Assembly (NCBI GenBank): GCA_026400415.1
Contig: JAPLPA010000072.1
Span: forward strand, 1-18,291
Reading direction: 5' to 3'
DNA length: 18,291 nucleotides
Source of the DNA: Afipia sp.
GTDB taxonomy: Bacteria > Pseudomonadota > Alphaproteobacteria > Rhizobiales > Xanthobacteraceae
This document shows, in pieces, positions 1 to 7,386 of this stretch; position 1 is the first letter of the stretch, and every line of letters starts with the position of its first letter. A program made the position numbers and the translations under genes. The notes beneath the pieces are model-generated. The model was not told where the DNA came from. It was given only the letters and a program-made list of their open reading frames with translations, and searched no databases.

Positions 1-1
1 C

Positions 2-872
2 ACGAACAATGATCGCTGGTTCTTTATCCCGCTGTATCGCTGGTTTCCATCAATCCTGCAGGTTCTCACAATCATCCGGCCCGAGACGCTGGTGCGTTGG
101 CATAGGGCCGGCTTTCGCTGTTACTGGCGTTGGAGATCGCGGCCACTGGGAGGGCGACCGCAGATCGAGACGGAGCTGCGCACGCTGATCCGGCAGATGA
201 GTATCGAAAATCCGCTTTGGGGCGCTCCGCGTATCCATGGTGAACTGCTCAAGCTCGGATTTGAGGTCGCGCAATCAAGCGTCGCCAACTACATGGTCAA
301 ACAGCGAAGACCCCCAAGCCAAGGGTGGCGGACCTTCCTGCGTAATCACGCGCCGGATATTGCCGCCATGGACTTGTTCGTTGTCCCGACTATCGGTTTC
401 GATCTGCTCTATGCCTTCGTCATCGTCCGGCTCGACCGCAGAGACCTCGTCTGGATCAACGTCACAACAAACCCGACAGCGGAGTGGATTGCGCGGCAGA
501 TAACGGAAGCGTTCCCTTGGGATGAGGCCCCAAAATACCTCATCCGCGATCGGGATCAAATATATGGCGCGGTCGTCACACGCCGATTGCGCGCCATGGG
601 CATCCGGGACAAGCCCACTGCACCAGCTTCACCCTGGCAATGCCGAACGGCTGATCGGATCGATCCGGCGTGAGTGTGTGGACCACATCATTGTCTTGGG
701 CGAGGCGCATCTGCGCCGGATACTCAAATCCTATGCCGAATATTACAACCGTGTCAGAACCCATCGATCTTTGGACAAGGATGCGCCGGTCTCTCGCACA
801 GTTCAGTCGATCGGAAGCATCAAACCGCATCCCATCCTTGGCGGACTGCATCACCACTACGTCCGGGTTTAG
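2..872 (+). pseudogene. DDE integrase/transposase (rve core), 5' partial and frameshifted
   Basis: An insertion-sequence transposase of the integrase-core (rve) superfamily, which would cut and join element ends. The reading frame is already open at the left edge (residues like NDRWFFIPLYRWFP), so the start lies outside the window. The N-terminal part has an HTH-like stretch (NPLWGAPRIHGELLKLG); the core follows with catalytic Asp in AAMDLFVV and in YLIRDRD. The frame breaks at about 636-639: frame 2 runs to 673, while the rest (NAERLIGSIRRE, YYNRVRTHRSLDKDAPVSR, GGLHHHYVRV, stop 870-872) is in frame 3. Comparison with the usual SPWQNGNAER motif suggests loss of 8 nt between two GGC triplets, just before the catalytic Glu of NAER, about 34 residues after the second Asp. 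The copy should be inactive unless rescued by frameshifting. The inverted repeats were not identified. The exact IS family is not certain. Confidence 0.85.
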
Positions 873-913
873 GTTTTCGGTACACACACCTTGCCGAACA
901 TGCCAAACGTGTA

Positions 914-1274
914 GGAAATGGCTTAGATTTCGAGACGACCGTCACTACCATTACGCACGCAGCTCGAGCCGGCCGCTTCCTTAGTTATAAGGACGTAGCT
1001 GATGCCAATGGCGTTGAGTGGAATAAGGTCCGATACGCGATAGGCAACCACCTAGACACGCTCATTGAATATTGTCAGTCATCTGCACGGAATTCCATTG
1101 TTAAGTTCAATAGTGGTGAACAAGCCTAATTTGGATTCCGGCGAACTCGAGCCCGAGTCTTTGAAGGGATTCATCGATGGCGTGAAACAATTGCGTATCC
1201 CGATAGCGGACGAGCGTACGTTTCTGAAGGACGCGCAGAAACAGGTTTTCGAATGGGCTAAGTCACAGCATTGA
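914..1274 (+). pseudogene. Conserved hypothetical protein, frameshifted by a GTCA duplication
   Basis: A small gene of about 115 codons without a recognised domain. Frame 2 encodes LDFETTVTTITHAARAGRFL, then SYKDVADANGVEWNKVRYAI and up to IEYC. Frame 3 then continues HLHGIPLLSSIVVNKPNL and ends FLKDAQKQVFEWAKSQH, stop 1272-1274. At 1074-1081 the tetramer GTCA occurs twice in tandem; removing one copy joins the halves as EYCHLHGIPLLSSIVVNK with no other change. No start codon precedes LDFETT in frame 2. Restoring one T in ATGGCTTAGATTTC (from 918) would give MALDFET, so the 5' end may also be damaged. From memory, similar small proteins with the SYKDVA..NGVEW and VVNK motifs occur as conserved hypotheticals in Rhizobiales; I do not know their function. 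It lies directly after the transposase remnant and before a tRNA, so it is probably decayed island cargo. Confidence 0.65.
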
Positions 1275-1280
1275 AGTCTT

Positions 1281-1315
1281 GAAGGGGACTAACCCACGAG
1301 CACTCGTGTCCCTTC
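1281..1315 (+). terminator. Imperfect hairpin after the hypothetical remnant
   Basis: Starting 6 nt after the stop of the hypothetical remnant, GAAGGGGA pairs with TCCCTTC (one bulged G), and CACGAG pairs with CTCGTG around a 2-nt loop, separated by a one-sided CTAACC interior loop. No T-run follows, so termination is only a possibility; it could also be an RNA hairpin or an operator-like dyad. Confidence 0.35.
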
Positions 1316-1555
1316 CAGCGCTTACCGGCTAAATAACCAGCTTTTTAAATGGGTGTTTTTAGCGAACAATTTTTGTCCCCTCGGTCGTAAAATCTTCAGT
1401 TTGTCGTTCTTCAGAATTGTCTTACGTAACGAATAAGCCAAATCGGCGCTTCTAACGTCATCATGAACGCACTCTGGACGATGATTAGTGCTCGCCAGAT
1501 GCGGAGATGCGCCAACAATCTCAACGACTCAGCAGATGCTGATGTTTGATGATCT

Positions 1556-1744
1556 GTGTGTGAACCCTCTCAAGTGCGTAACCGACAAAATCAAGATCAT
1601 AGGTCACGCATTGGCGATGTGAGGGTTGAGCAGTTTGATCCTGAACGCGGATCGCTTGAAAATATGATCGAGTATTTCATGAAGGGCGCCGAAGCGATCG
1701 GCATGCGACTGCGCAGCGATGCTTACGAAGTCCTGCCGCGATGA
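1556..1744 (+). CDS. Doubtful small ORF in the accessory patch
   Basis: A 62-codon ORF starting at GTG 1556. Its C-terminal half (VEQFDPERGSLENMIEYFMK, then GAEAIGMRLRSDAYEVLPR) reads like real protein, while the first 20 residues do not. A start at GTG 1619 or ATG 1662 is equally possible. No ribosome binding site is clear and I recognise no domain. It may be the 3' remnant of a larger lost gene. The rest of 1316-1555 and 1745-1875 is non-coding, AT-richer than the chromosome to the right, and shows nothing else I can name. Confidence 0.25.
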   Translation: MCEPSQVRNRQNQDHRSRIGDVRVEQFDPERGSLENMIEYFMKGAEAIGMRLRSDAYEVLPR

Positions 1745-1875
1745 GGAGTCTACGGGCGTCTTTATATGGCCGTTGACGTCCACCTGAATGCTTCGTAGCT
1801 GTTGGGGCAGAAGTTGGGGCTGGTAAGCGTCAAAATTCAGAAAGAGCCTTTAATTATGGAGTTTCTTGAAAGGTT

Positions 1876-1965
1876 TGGCGGAGGGAGTGGGATTCGAACC
1901 CACGGTACGGTTTCCCGCACACACGCTTTCCAAGCGTGCGCCTTAAGCCACTCGGCCATCCCTCC
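1876..1965 (-). tRNA. tRNA-Ser (anticodon GGA)
   Basis: Read on the minus strand, the 7-bp acceptor stem GGAGGGA/TCCCTCC, the D-arm with GGCCGAGTGGCTTAAGGC, the anticodon arm CACGC-TTGGAAA-GCGTG, a long class II variable arm and the T-loop GGTTCGAATCC are all present. The discriminator is G and CCA is encoded (1876-1878). The anticodon at the centre of the loop is GGA, decoding UCC/UCU. The 3' end faces the degraded island at 1-1875, a usual integration orientation for tRNA-targeted islands, but no duplicated tRNA 3' end (att repeat) is visible in the window. Confidence 0.97.
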
Positions 1966-2079
1966 GGAAGCGCTGTCATGAAGGGACACGCGCCGATTTG
2001 CAAGAGACGGCGCGGCGCGGCCTGCAAAATTCGCCAAATTATTGATGTTCAGACGATGAAATTCGCAGCCCACCTGCGC

Positions 2080-3528
2080 CTAGTGCAGAAAAGCGCCGCT
2101 TGCGGTTCGTAGTGACCGCGCCGCTGACGCCGTCAGATCCGGCGGGCGAGTTGCGGCGTGGGCCTCTTCCAAAGCCTCTACAAAATCGGCAAACCATCGA
2201 TGGATGGTACCGGCGCGCAGTTTCGTCATCATCTTTTCCCAGCGCATCCGGCGTTCGGGCACTGGCATCGTGAGCGCCATCGCAATCGTGCGCGCCATGC
2301 CGTCGATGTCATGTGGATTCACTAGCAAAGCCGTCTCCAACTCGTTCGCCGCACCGGCGAACTTCGATAACACCAGCACGCCGGGATCGGCAGGATTTTG
2401 GGCGGCGACATATTCCTTGGCGACGAGATTCATTCCGTCCTGCAAAGGCGTGACGACGCCGACTTGCGCGGTCCGGTAAAATCCGCCGAGCACGGCCTGA
2501 CTATACCCCTTGGAGATGTAGCGGATCGGCGTCCAGTCGACTTCGCCGTGACGGCCGTTTACGTCGGTGACTTGCTTGGCGAGTTCATCCTGCAGATGTC
2601 CATACGCTTCAATGCTGCCGCGCGACGGCGTCGCGATCTGCAAAAGCGAAACCGATCGCTTCAACGATGGCTCCATTTCGAACAGGCGATCGAACGCACT
2701 GATTCGATTGACAAGCCCCTTTGAATAATCCACGCGATCGACGCCGATTGCCAAACGTTCGCCGCCAAGACTCTTGCGCAAGCGCGACACCGAAGGATTG
2801 GTGACGGCGCGCTGCGCCATCGCGGCAAAGCTTTCGACATCGATGCCGATGGGGAATGCGGCCACGCGGGTGATGCCGGCACGCGACATCACCACGCCGT
2901 CATTTACCTCAAGGCCGAAATCCATTTTCAGATAGCGGGCGAAATTCTCGCAATCTTCCTCGGTCTGAAATCCGATGAGATCGTATGACAGCATCGCCTC
3001 GACCAGTTCGCGATGATGGGGCACGCCAGCGATAACCATTCGCGCGGGCCAAGGTGTATGGAGGAAGAAGCCGAGCGGATTGGTGACGTCGAGCTTTCGC
3101 AACTCCGCACCGAGCGGAAGAAAGTGATAATCCTGAACCCAGAACGTCGTGGTCAGTTTGTGGAATCGCATCAGCGCACGCGCCACAAATGCATTCACCT
3201 CGCGATAGGATTGATAGTCGCCCTGCGATACACGAATAAGATCGGGACGCGAATGAACGGCGGGCCACAAGGCCGAATTGGCGAAGCCTTCATAGTATCC
3301 GCCGTAATGCGCGGCGGGCAAATCCATCAGCGCCAGCGCTCCCTTCCCGAGCGGCTCGACTTCGATGAACGAATCCTTGTTGAGCGTGCTGCTCACCTTG
3401 CCGCTGGAGCCGACCCAGATCGCTCCGGATTTTTCAACGATGGGCAAAAGTGCTGCGGCCAAGCCCCCTGTCATGGGCTCGTTTGCTTTCGCGCGCGCCA
3501 CACGATTTGAAACGACAACCAGATCCAC
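2080..3528 (-). CDS. otsA: Trehalose-6-phosphate synthase OtsA (GT20)
   Basis: Alpha,alpha-trehalose-phosphate synthase (EC 2.4.1.15): transfers glucose from UDP-glucose to glucose-6-phosphate in the cytoplasm. At 482 residues it is close to the usual length of bacterial OtsA. Visible family motifs: SNRV at 7-10 (Arg9), a TGGLA loop at 20-24, Trp38, then VQDYHFLPLGAELR, FFLHTPWP, SYDLIGFQTEEDCENF, GVDRVDYSKGL (Arg and Lys for the donor phosphates), DGMNLVAKEYVA (Asp and Glu contacting UDP-glucose) and GVLVLSKFAGAANEL. The start is GTG, with GGAG 8 nt upstream. The gene is last in the otsB-GH15-otsA group and is separated from the GH15 gene by about 180 nt. That leader holds a 12-bp palindrome and a candidate EcfG-type promoter, so otsA can probably be transcribed separately. 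The product would be dephosphorylated by the OtsB encoded upstream. Confidence 0.95.
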   Translation of the reverse strand: MDLVVVSNRVARAKANEPMTGGLAAALLPIVEKSGAIWVGSSGKVSSTLNKDSFIEVEPLGKGALALMDLPAAHYGGYYEGFANSALWPAVHSRPDLIRVSQGDYQSYREVNAFVARALMRFHKLTTTFWVQDYHFLPLGAELRKLDVTNPLGFFLHTPWPARMVIAGVPHHRELVEAMLSYDLIGFQTEEDCENFARYLKMDFGLEVNDGVVMSRAGITRVAAFPIGIDVESFAAMAQRAVTNPSVSRLRKSLGGERLAIGVDRVDYSKGLVNRISAFDRLFEMEPSLKRSVSLLQIATPSRGSIEAYGHLQDELAKQVTDVNGRHGEVDWTPIRYISKGYSQAVLGGFYRTAQVGVVTPLQDGMNLVAKEYVAAQNPADPGVLVLSKFAGAANELETALLVNPHDIDGMARTIAMALTMPVPERRMRWEKMMTKLRAGTIHRWFADFVEALEEAHAATRPPDLTASAARSLRTASGAFLH

Positions 3529-3561
3529 AGAGCTGACTCCAAACTTCGCAACTGCAAAAAT

Positions 3562-3586
3562 AACAAACGTTCATCAATATGGTTCC
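3562..3586 (-). promoter_or_regulatory. Candidate EcfG general-stress promoter of otsA
   Basis: On the minus strand GGAAC (3582-3586) is followed after exactly 16 nt by TGTT (3562-3565). The known alphaproteobacterial EcfG consensus is GGAAC-N16/17-CGTT, so only the first base of the -10 element departs. The -10 lies about 34 nt before the otsA GTG, leaving room for the GGAG ribosome site. Trehalose genes are classical members of this regulon, which supports the call. Confidence 0.5.
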
Positions 3587-3635
3587 TCGCCATCCTTTCG
3601 GCGAACTGAAGTCAAAATCGGGCAAGGAAACAATT

Positions 3636-3647
3636 GGAACCGGTTCC
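3636..3647. repeat. 12-bp perfect palindrome in the otsA leader
   Basis: GGAACCGGTTCC is a perfect dyad about 108 nt upstream of the otsA start. Its GGAAC arms are not followed by a -10-like GTT at 16-17 nt on either strand, so it is more likely an operator, or chance, than a second EcfG promoter. Confidence 0.4.
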
Positions 3648-3707
3648 GCGAAATGCAACTCGCTGAATTCGTGTTGCCTTATTTGGCTCGTTAAAATTTT
3701 TTGAATT

Positions 3708-5540
3708 TTAGCTGCGCCAATATCTGTCTTCCCAATTCCGGGAAATTTTCATGCCGGTGAGAATCAATCCCGCCATCGAATAGGTCTGCGGAAAATTACC
3801 GAACAGCGCGCCGGTTTTCGGATCGATGTCTTCCGACAGCAGGCCGTAGCGATTACGATGCGCCATCGCATCGTCGAACAAATCGCGCGCCTCTTCCTTG
3901 CGGCCCTGCGCCCACCACGCATCGATCAGCCAAAAACGGCAGATCAGGAACGCCGTCGCCGGCATGCCGAAATCATCTTCGGCGGCATAACGCATCATAT
4001 GTTTTTCGCGAAGCAGCTCACGCTCCATCGCGGCGACGGTATTGATGAAGCGCGGATCATCCACTTCGCAGATGCCGAGATCAGGCAATAGCAAAACGCT
4101 GGCGTCGAGATCGTCGGAGCCGAACGCCGCCGTGAACGCCTCGCGTTTCGGATTCCATGCCTTCTCAAGCAATTCCTGCTGAATAGGATCGGCCACCGAA
4201 TTCCAATAGGCCGCGCGGTCAGTTAGACCAAGGCGCGCCGCAATGGATGCCAGACGATTGACGCCGGCCCAGCACATCGCGGCCGAATGCGTGTGCACGC
4301 GCTGACGCCCGCGATATTCCCAGATGCCGGCATCGGGCTTTAACGCATAATGCGCCGCCTTGTGGCCGAGCGTCTCCAACAGCTTGAAAAGTTTTTCTCC
4401 GCCGGGGCGTGGCAGCCGAAGATCGAAAAACAGCGGTACGGCTGCGAGAATAATAGACCCGTAAGTGTCGTGCTGAACCTGATCTACAGCTGCATTGCCG
4501 ATACGCACCGGGCCATCGCCGCGATAGCCTTTAAGATCGTCGGCGATCCATTCGTCGAGCGGCAAATTGGGAACGACGCTGTAAACCGGCTTCAGCAGTT
4601 CTTCGGTGTTCGACGCAATCGACAGCGTAAAGCCAATAAAGTCTTCCATCGTCTGCGTTGCGCCGACGCGGTTGAGCGCTTTCACGACGAAGTAGGCATC
4701 GCGCAGCCAGCAGAAACGATAATCCCAGTTGCGGCCAGAACCCGGCGCTTCGGGAATCGAGGTCGTATGCGCCGCGATGATGCCGCCGGTTTCCTCGAAG
4801 TTGGACAACTTCAATGTGATCGCAGCGCGGATGATCGCTTCCTGCCAATCGTAGGAAATATAAAGACGCCTGACCCAGTGCAGCCAATAATCCTGCGTCT
4901 GCTCGCGAAACGAATGCGCGGTCGCCGCCAGATCGCCCGGATACGCTTCATCACTGCCGAACACCATGTGGACGGGCTTCGTCAGCACGAATGTGGTTTC
5001 GTTCTCGACCATCGCAATCGGAGCATCGGTCGTGACACGGAAATTGGATTCTTCTTCCACATAGCGGATGTGATTGCTGCCGAGCGAACTGCGCTTCAGC
5101 GGCTTGCCGTAAGAATGCGTGGGCCGCACGCGGATCGTGATTCGCGGCAGACCCGACAACGGCTCGATGATGCGAAACAATTGAGGCGGTCGGAACATGC
5201 GGCCGAACTGACGAAAGCGCGGCGCAAAGTCCGTGATACGAATGGAATTGCCGTGCTTGTCGGACATGATGGTCTCGACAATCGCCGTGTTGCGCACGTA
5301 GTCGGACTGAAAATCCGTCATGCCTTCGAGCACGACATCGCTGAAGCCTTTTTCCTCATCGCCCGCCAGCAAACGCGAGAACACCGGGTCGGCGTCGAAG
5401 CGCGGGAAGCACCACCACACGATACGCGATGTTGGATCGACTAGAGCGGCCGTGCGGCAATTGCCTATCACTGCCAGATCGAGACCGTGGTCGATTTTGA
5501 CTCCAGCCGCCGGCGCTGTGTTGATTTTCGGAATTGTCAT
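3708..5540 (-). CDS. Glycoside hydrolase family 15 protein (glucoamylase/trehalase type)
   Basis: A GH15 inverting alpha-glucosidase; in bacteria the family includes glucoamylases acting on alpha-glucans and trehalases acting on trehalose. With the start at 5540 it has 610 residues. An N-terminal beta-sandwich region (about 1-220, with DLAVIGNCRTAALVD and WWCFPRFDADPVF) precedes the alpha/alpha-barrel, which has NWDYRFCWLRDAYFVV at 271-285. The probable catalytic pair is Glu408 (GIWEYRGRQRVHTHS) and Glu570 (LLSEDIDPKTGALFGNFPQ). No signal peptide is seen, so it is probably cytoplasmic. The start is chosen because its ATG overlaps the otsB stop in ATGA (5537-5540), with GGTGA just upstream; the frame extends to 5582 but that would overlap otsB by 46 nt. 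Its place between otsB and otsA suggests turnover of trehalose or of glucan feeding trehalose synthesis; the substrate cannot be read from sequence. Confidence 0.92.
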   Translation of the reverse strand: MTIPKINTAPAAGVKIDHGLDLAVIGNCRTAALVDPTSRIVWWCFPRFDADPVFSRLLAGDEEKGFSDVVLEGMTDFQSDYVRNTAIVETIMSDKHGNSIRITDFAPRFRQFGRMFRPPQLFRIIEPLSGLPRITIRVRPTHSYGKPLKRSSLGSNHIRYVEEESNFRVTTDAPIAMVENETTFVLTKPVHMVFGSDEAYPGDLAATAHSFREQTQDYWLHWVRRLYISYDWQEAIIRAAITLKLSNFEETGGIIAAHTTSIPEAPGSGRNWDYRFCWLRDAYFVVKALNRVGATQTMEDFIGFTLSIASNTEELLKPVYSVVPNLPLDEWIADDLKGYRGDGPVRIGNAAVDQVQHDTYGSIILAAVPLFFDLRLPRPGGEKLFKLLETLGHKAAHYALKPDAGIWEYRGRQRVHTHSAAMCWAGVNRLASIAARLGLTDRAAYWNSVADPIQQELLEKAWNPKREAFTAAFGSDDLDASVLLLPDLGICEVDDPRFINTVAAMERELLREKHMMRYAAEDDFGMPATAFLICRFWLIDAWWAQGRKEEARDLFDDAMAHRNRYGLLSEDIDPKTGALFGNFPQTYSMAGLILTGMKISRNWEDRYWRS

Positions 5541-6355
5541 CGCGTCACCGTCGCGTGATCGTTCAGCAGTTGCGCAAGCCATGCGCGCACATCCTTCGGC
5601 GTGCCGAAATGCCCATCGACGCCGTGGGCCTGACGTCCCACCGAAAATGACACACCCTTGTAGGACGGCATGATCTCGAAAACCGATTCGTCGGTGACGT
5701 CATCGCCGATAAACAGCGGTAGCCGTCCGGCGAACGGTGCGTGCTTCATCAACTCGCGCACGCCGGTCGCTTTCGTGAATCCAACAGGCTTGATTTCGCA
5801 CACCGACTTTCCGGGCAAGACTTCAAAGGGAGCGCCGGGTAGATCGGAACGGATTGCCGATACTGCCTCATAGATCGTGCGCTCGAACTGAGGCGCAAGG
5901 CGATAATGAAGCGCGATCGAGTAACCCTTATCTTCGATAATGATTCCAGGACTGAGCGCCGCAATCGCCGTGAAACGCTTTTTCAGGTCATTGTCCATCG
6001 GCGGAGCACGCGAGGCCACCGCCTCGGTTTCGAGGGACAGGCGCATTTCCGCGCCATGACCGCCAACCGCCGGGAATTGCAACGGCGCGAAGATCACGTC
6101 GATATCGGTCAACGAGCGTCCGCTGACGAGCGCGAGCGCTCCTGACGTCCGCTCATAAAGACTACGCAAGGTCTCAGGGAGCCTGGGCGGCACAACGACG
6201 TCGCGCGGTGTCGGCGCCAGTTCGAGCAACGTGCCGTCGATGTCGAGCAAGAACGCCGTTGAACTTAGCGATGGCGCAAGTGTTACAGGCGCGAACGCGG
6301 TGTCCGCGATCAAGGTTGGCTGCAATAATTCGTCAGTTGCTACAGATTTAGTCAA
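5537..6355 (-). CDS. otsB: Trehalose-6-phosphate phosphatase OtsB (HAD family)
   Basis: Removes phosphate from trehalose-6-phosphate (EC 3.1.3.12) to release trehalose. It has 272 residues, normal for bacterial OtsB. HAD motif I is DIDGTLLEL at 38-46 (nucleophile Asp38, second Asp40) and motif IV is IGDDVTDESVF, with the Asp pair at 218-219 and Asp222/Glu223. Between them are LVSGRSLTDIDVIF and GGHGAEMRL, typical of the trehalose phosphatase cap region, and KSVCEIKPVGFTKATGV with the conserved Lys. The start appears to be TTG at 6355: a TGA lies in frame 9 nt upstream and no ATG or GTG offers itself before motif I. The ribosome site is weak (GGGTGA). First gene of the trehalose unit; its TGA stop overlaps the ATG of the GH15 gene, implying translational coupling. 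Confidence 0.93.
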   Translation of the reverse strand: MTKSVATDELLQPTLIADTAFAPVTLAPSLSSTAFLLDIDGTLLELAPTPRDVVVPPRLPETLRSLYERTSGALALVSGRSLTDIDVIFAPLQFPAVGGHGAEMRLSLETEAVASRAPPMDNDLKKRFTAIAALSPGIIIEDKGYSIALHYRLAPQFERTIYEAVSAIRSDLPGAPFEVLPGKSVCEIKPVGFTKATGVRELMKHAPFAGRLPLFIGDDVTDESVFEIMPSYKGVSFSVGRQAHGVDGHFGTPKDVRAWLAQLLNDHATVTR

Positions 6356-6448
6356 AACGATTCACCCAAAGGAAAAATCCCGGAAAATCAGACTTCCGGG
6401 CTCATCCTTTCACTTGGGAGGGTACGTCCGCCTCCGCATTGCAATAAC

Positions 6449-6473
6449 AACCCGGAATTGGGGCAAAAGTTCC
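6449..6473 (-). promoter_or_regulatory. Candidate EcfG general-stress promoter of otsB
   Basis: On the minus strand GGAAC (6469-6473) is followed after exactly 16 nt by GGTT (6449-6452), one base from the EcfG pattern GGAAC-N16/17-CGTT. The element lies about 94 nt upstream of the otsB TTG. It repeats the spacing and GTT core found before otsA. Otherwise 6356-6766 contains only short ORFs with no recognisable content. Confidence 0.45.
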
Positions 6474-6766
6474 TCCGGAAAGGCTGCAGTCAAACGCATC
6501 CAGAATAAGCCTCGCGCGCAAATCAGCGCCTCGGCAGGCTCTATTTGATTGCAATCGCCTCTGAATTGGACAGCTCGTGGCGACAACCTCGCACATGCGA
6601 ACGGCAAGCCTTCCCAACGTGGCATCCCACGACGTCAGAAAATCTAAGGTCGCGGCCACGACCCGCATGCCGGTTGACCGTCATTTTAAGTTTGCGTCAC
6701 GCGTAGATGATCGTCCGATGATGGCGAAAGCGAAAATCCCCGTTGCAAAGTTTTCCGGGCCGGTTG

Positions 6767-6783
6767 TTAATTGGAACAATTAA
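6767..6783. promoter_or_regulatory. 17-bp palindrome upstream of coxS (possible operator)
   Basis: TTAATTG-GAA-CAATTAA is a perfect 7-bp dyad around a 3-nt spacer, ending 28 nt before the coxS TTG start. The position suits a regulator binding at or next to the promoter of the coxSLM operon. No named regulator can be assigned from the sequence. Confidence 0.45.
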
Positions 6784-6811
6784 AAAGTGAAAATCAGTTC
6801 GGGAGGTTTAG

Positions 6812-7297
<486 letters not shown>

Positions 7298-7386
7298 TCC
7301 GCGCAGGCAAATCGAACCATTCGTTTTCAATCTGCGCGCGCCACACACAATCGAAGCGCGACAAGCAGCCGACAGGGAGATTCACT

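Noticed and set aside
1801..1820. Direct repeat GTTGGGGC twice beside the tRNA
   Set aside because: Only 8 nt, two copies, and unrelated to the tRNA 3' end, so it is not a convincing att site.
1837..2073. 78-codon minus-strand ORF
   Set aside because: It is a translation through tRNA-Ser(GGA); the MAEWLKAHAWKACV-like peptide is a common tRNA-Ser artefact.
3691..3709. AT-rich inverted repeat at the end of the GH15 gene as terminator
   Set aside because: TAAAATT/AATTTTA has no G-C pairs and would be too weak to terminate; the downstream otsA is probably partly read through.
4350..5444. 364-codon open frame on the plus strand
   Set aside because: It lies wholly opposite the GH15 gene, is Arg-rich and has no recognisable motif; it is an antisense shadow of a GC-rich gene.
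6402..6668. Short ORFs in the otsB-coxS intergenic region
   Set aside because: The peptides have no domain, signal or ribosome site, and several frames overlap; I see no support for a gene.
6773..6799. GGAAC followed by GTT near coxS as an EcfG promoter
   Set aside because: The spacing is 18 nt instead of 16-17, and transcription would start almost at the ribosome site; GGAAC here is better explained as part of the palindrome.
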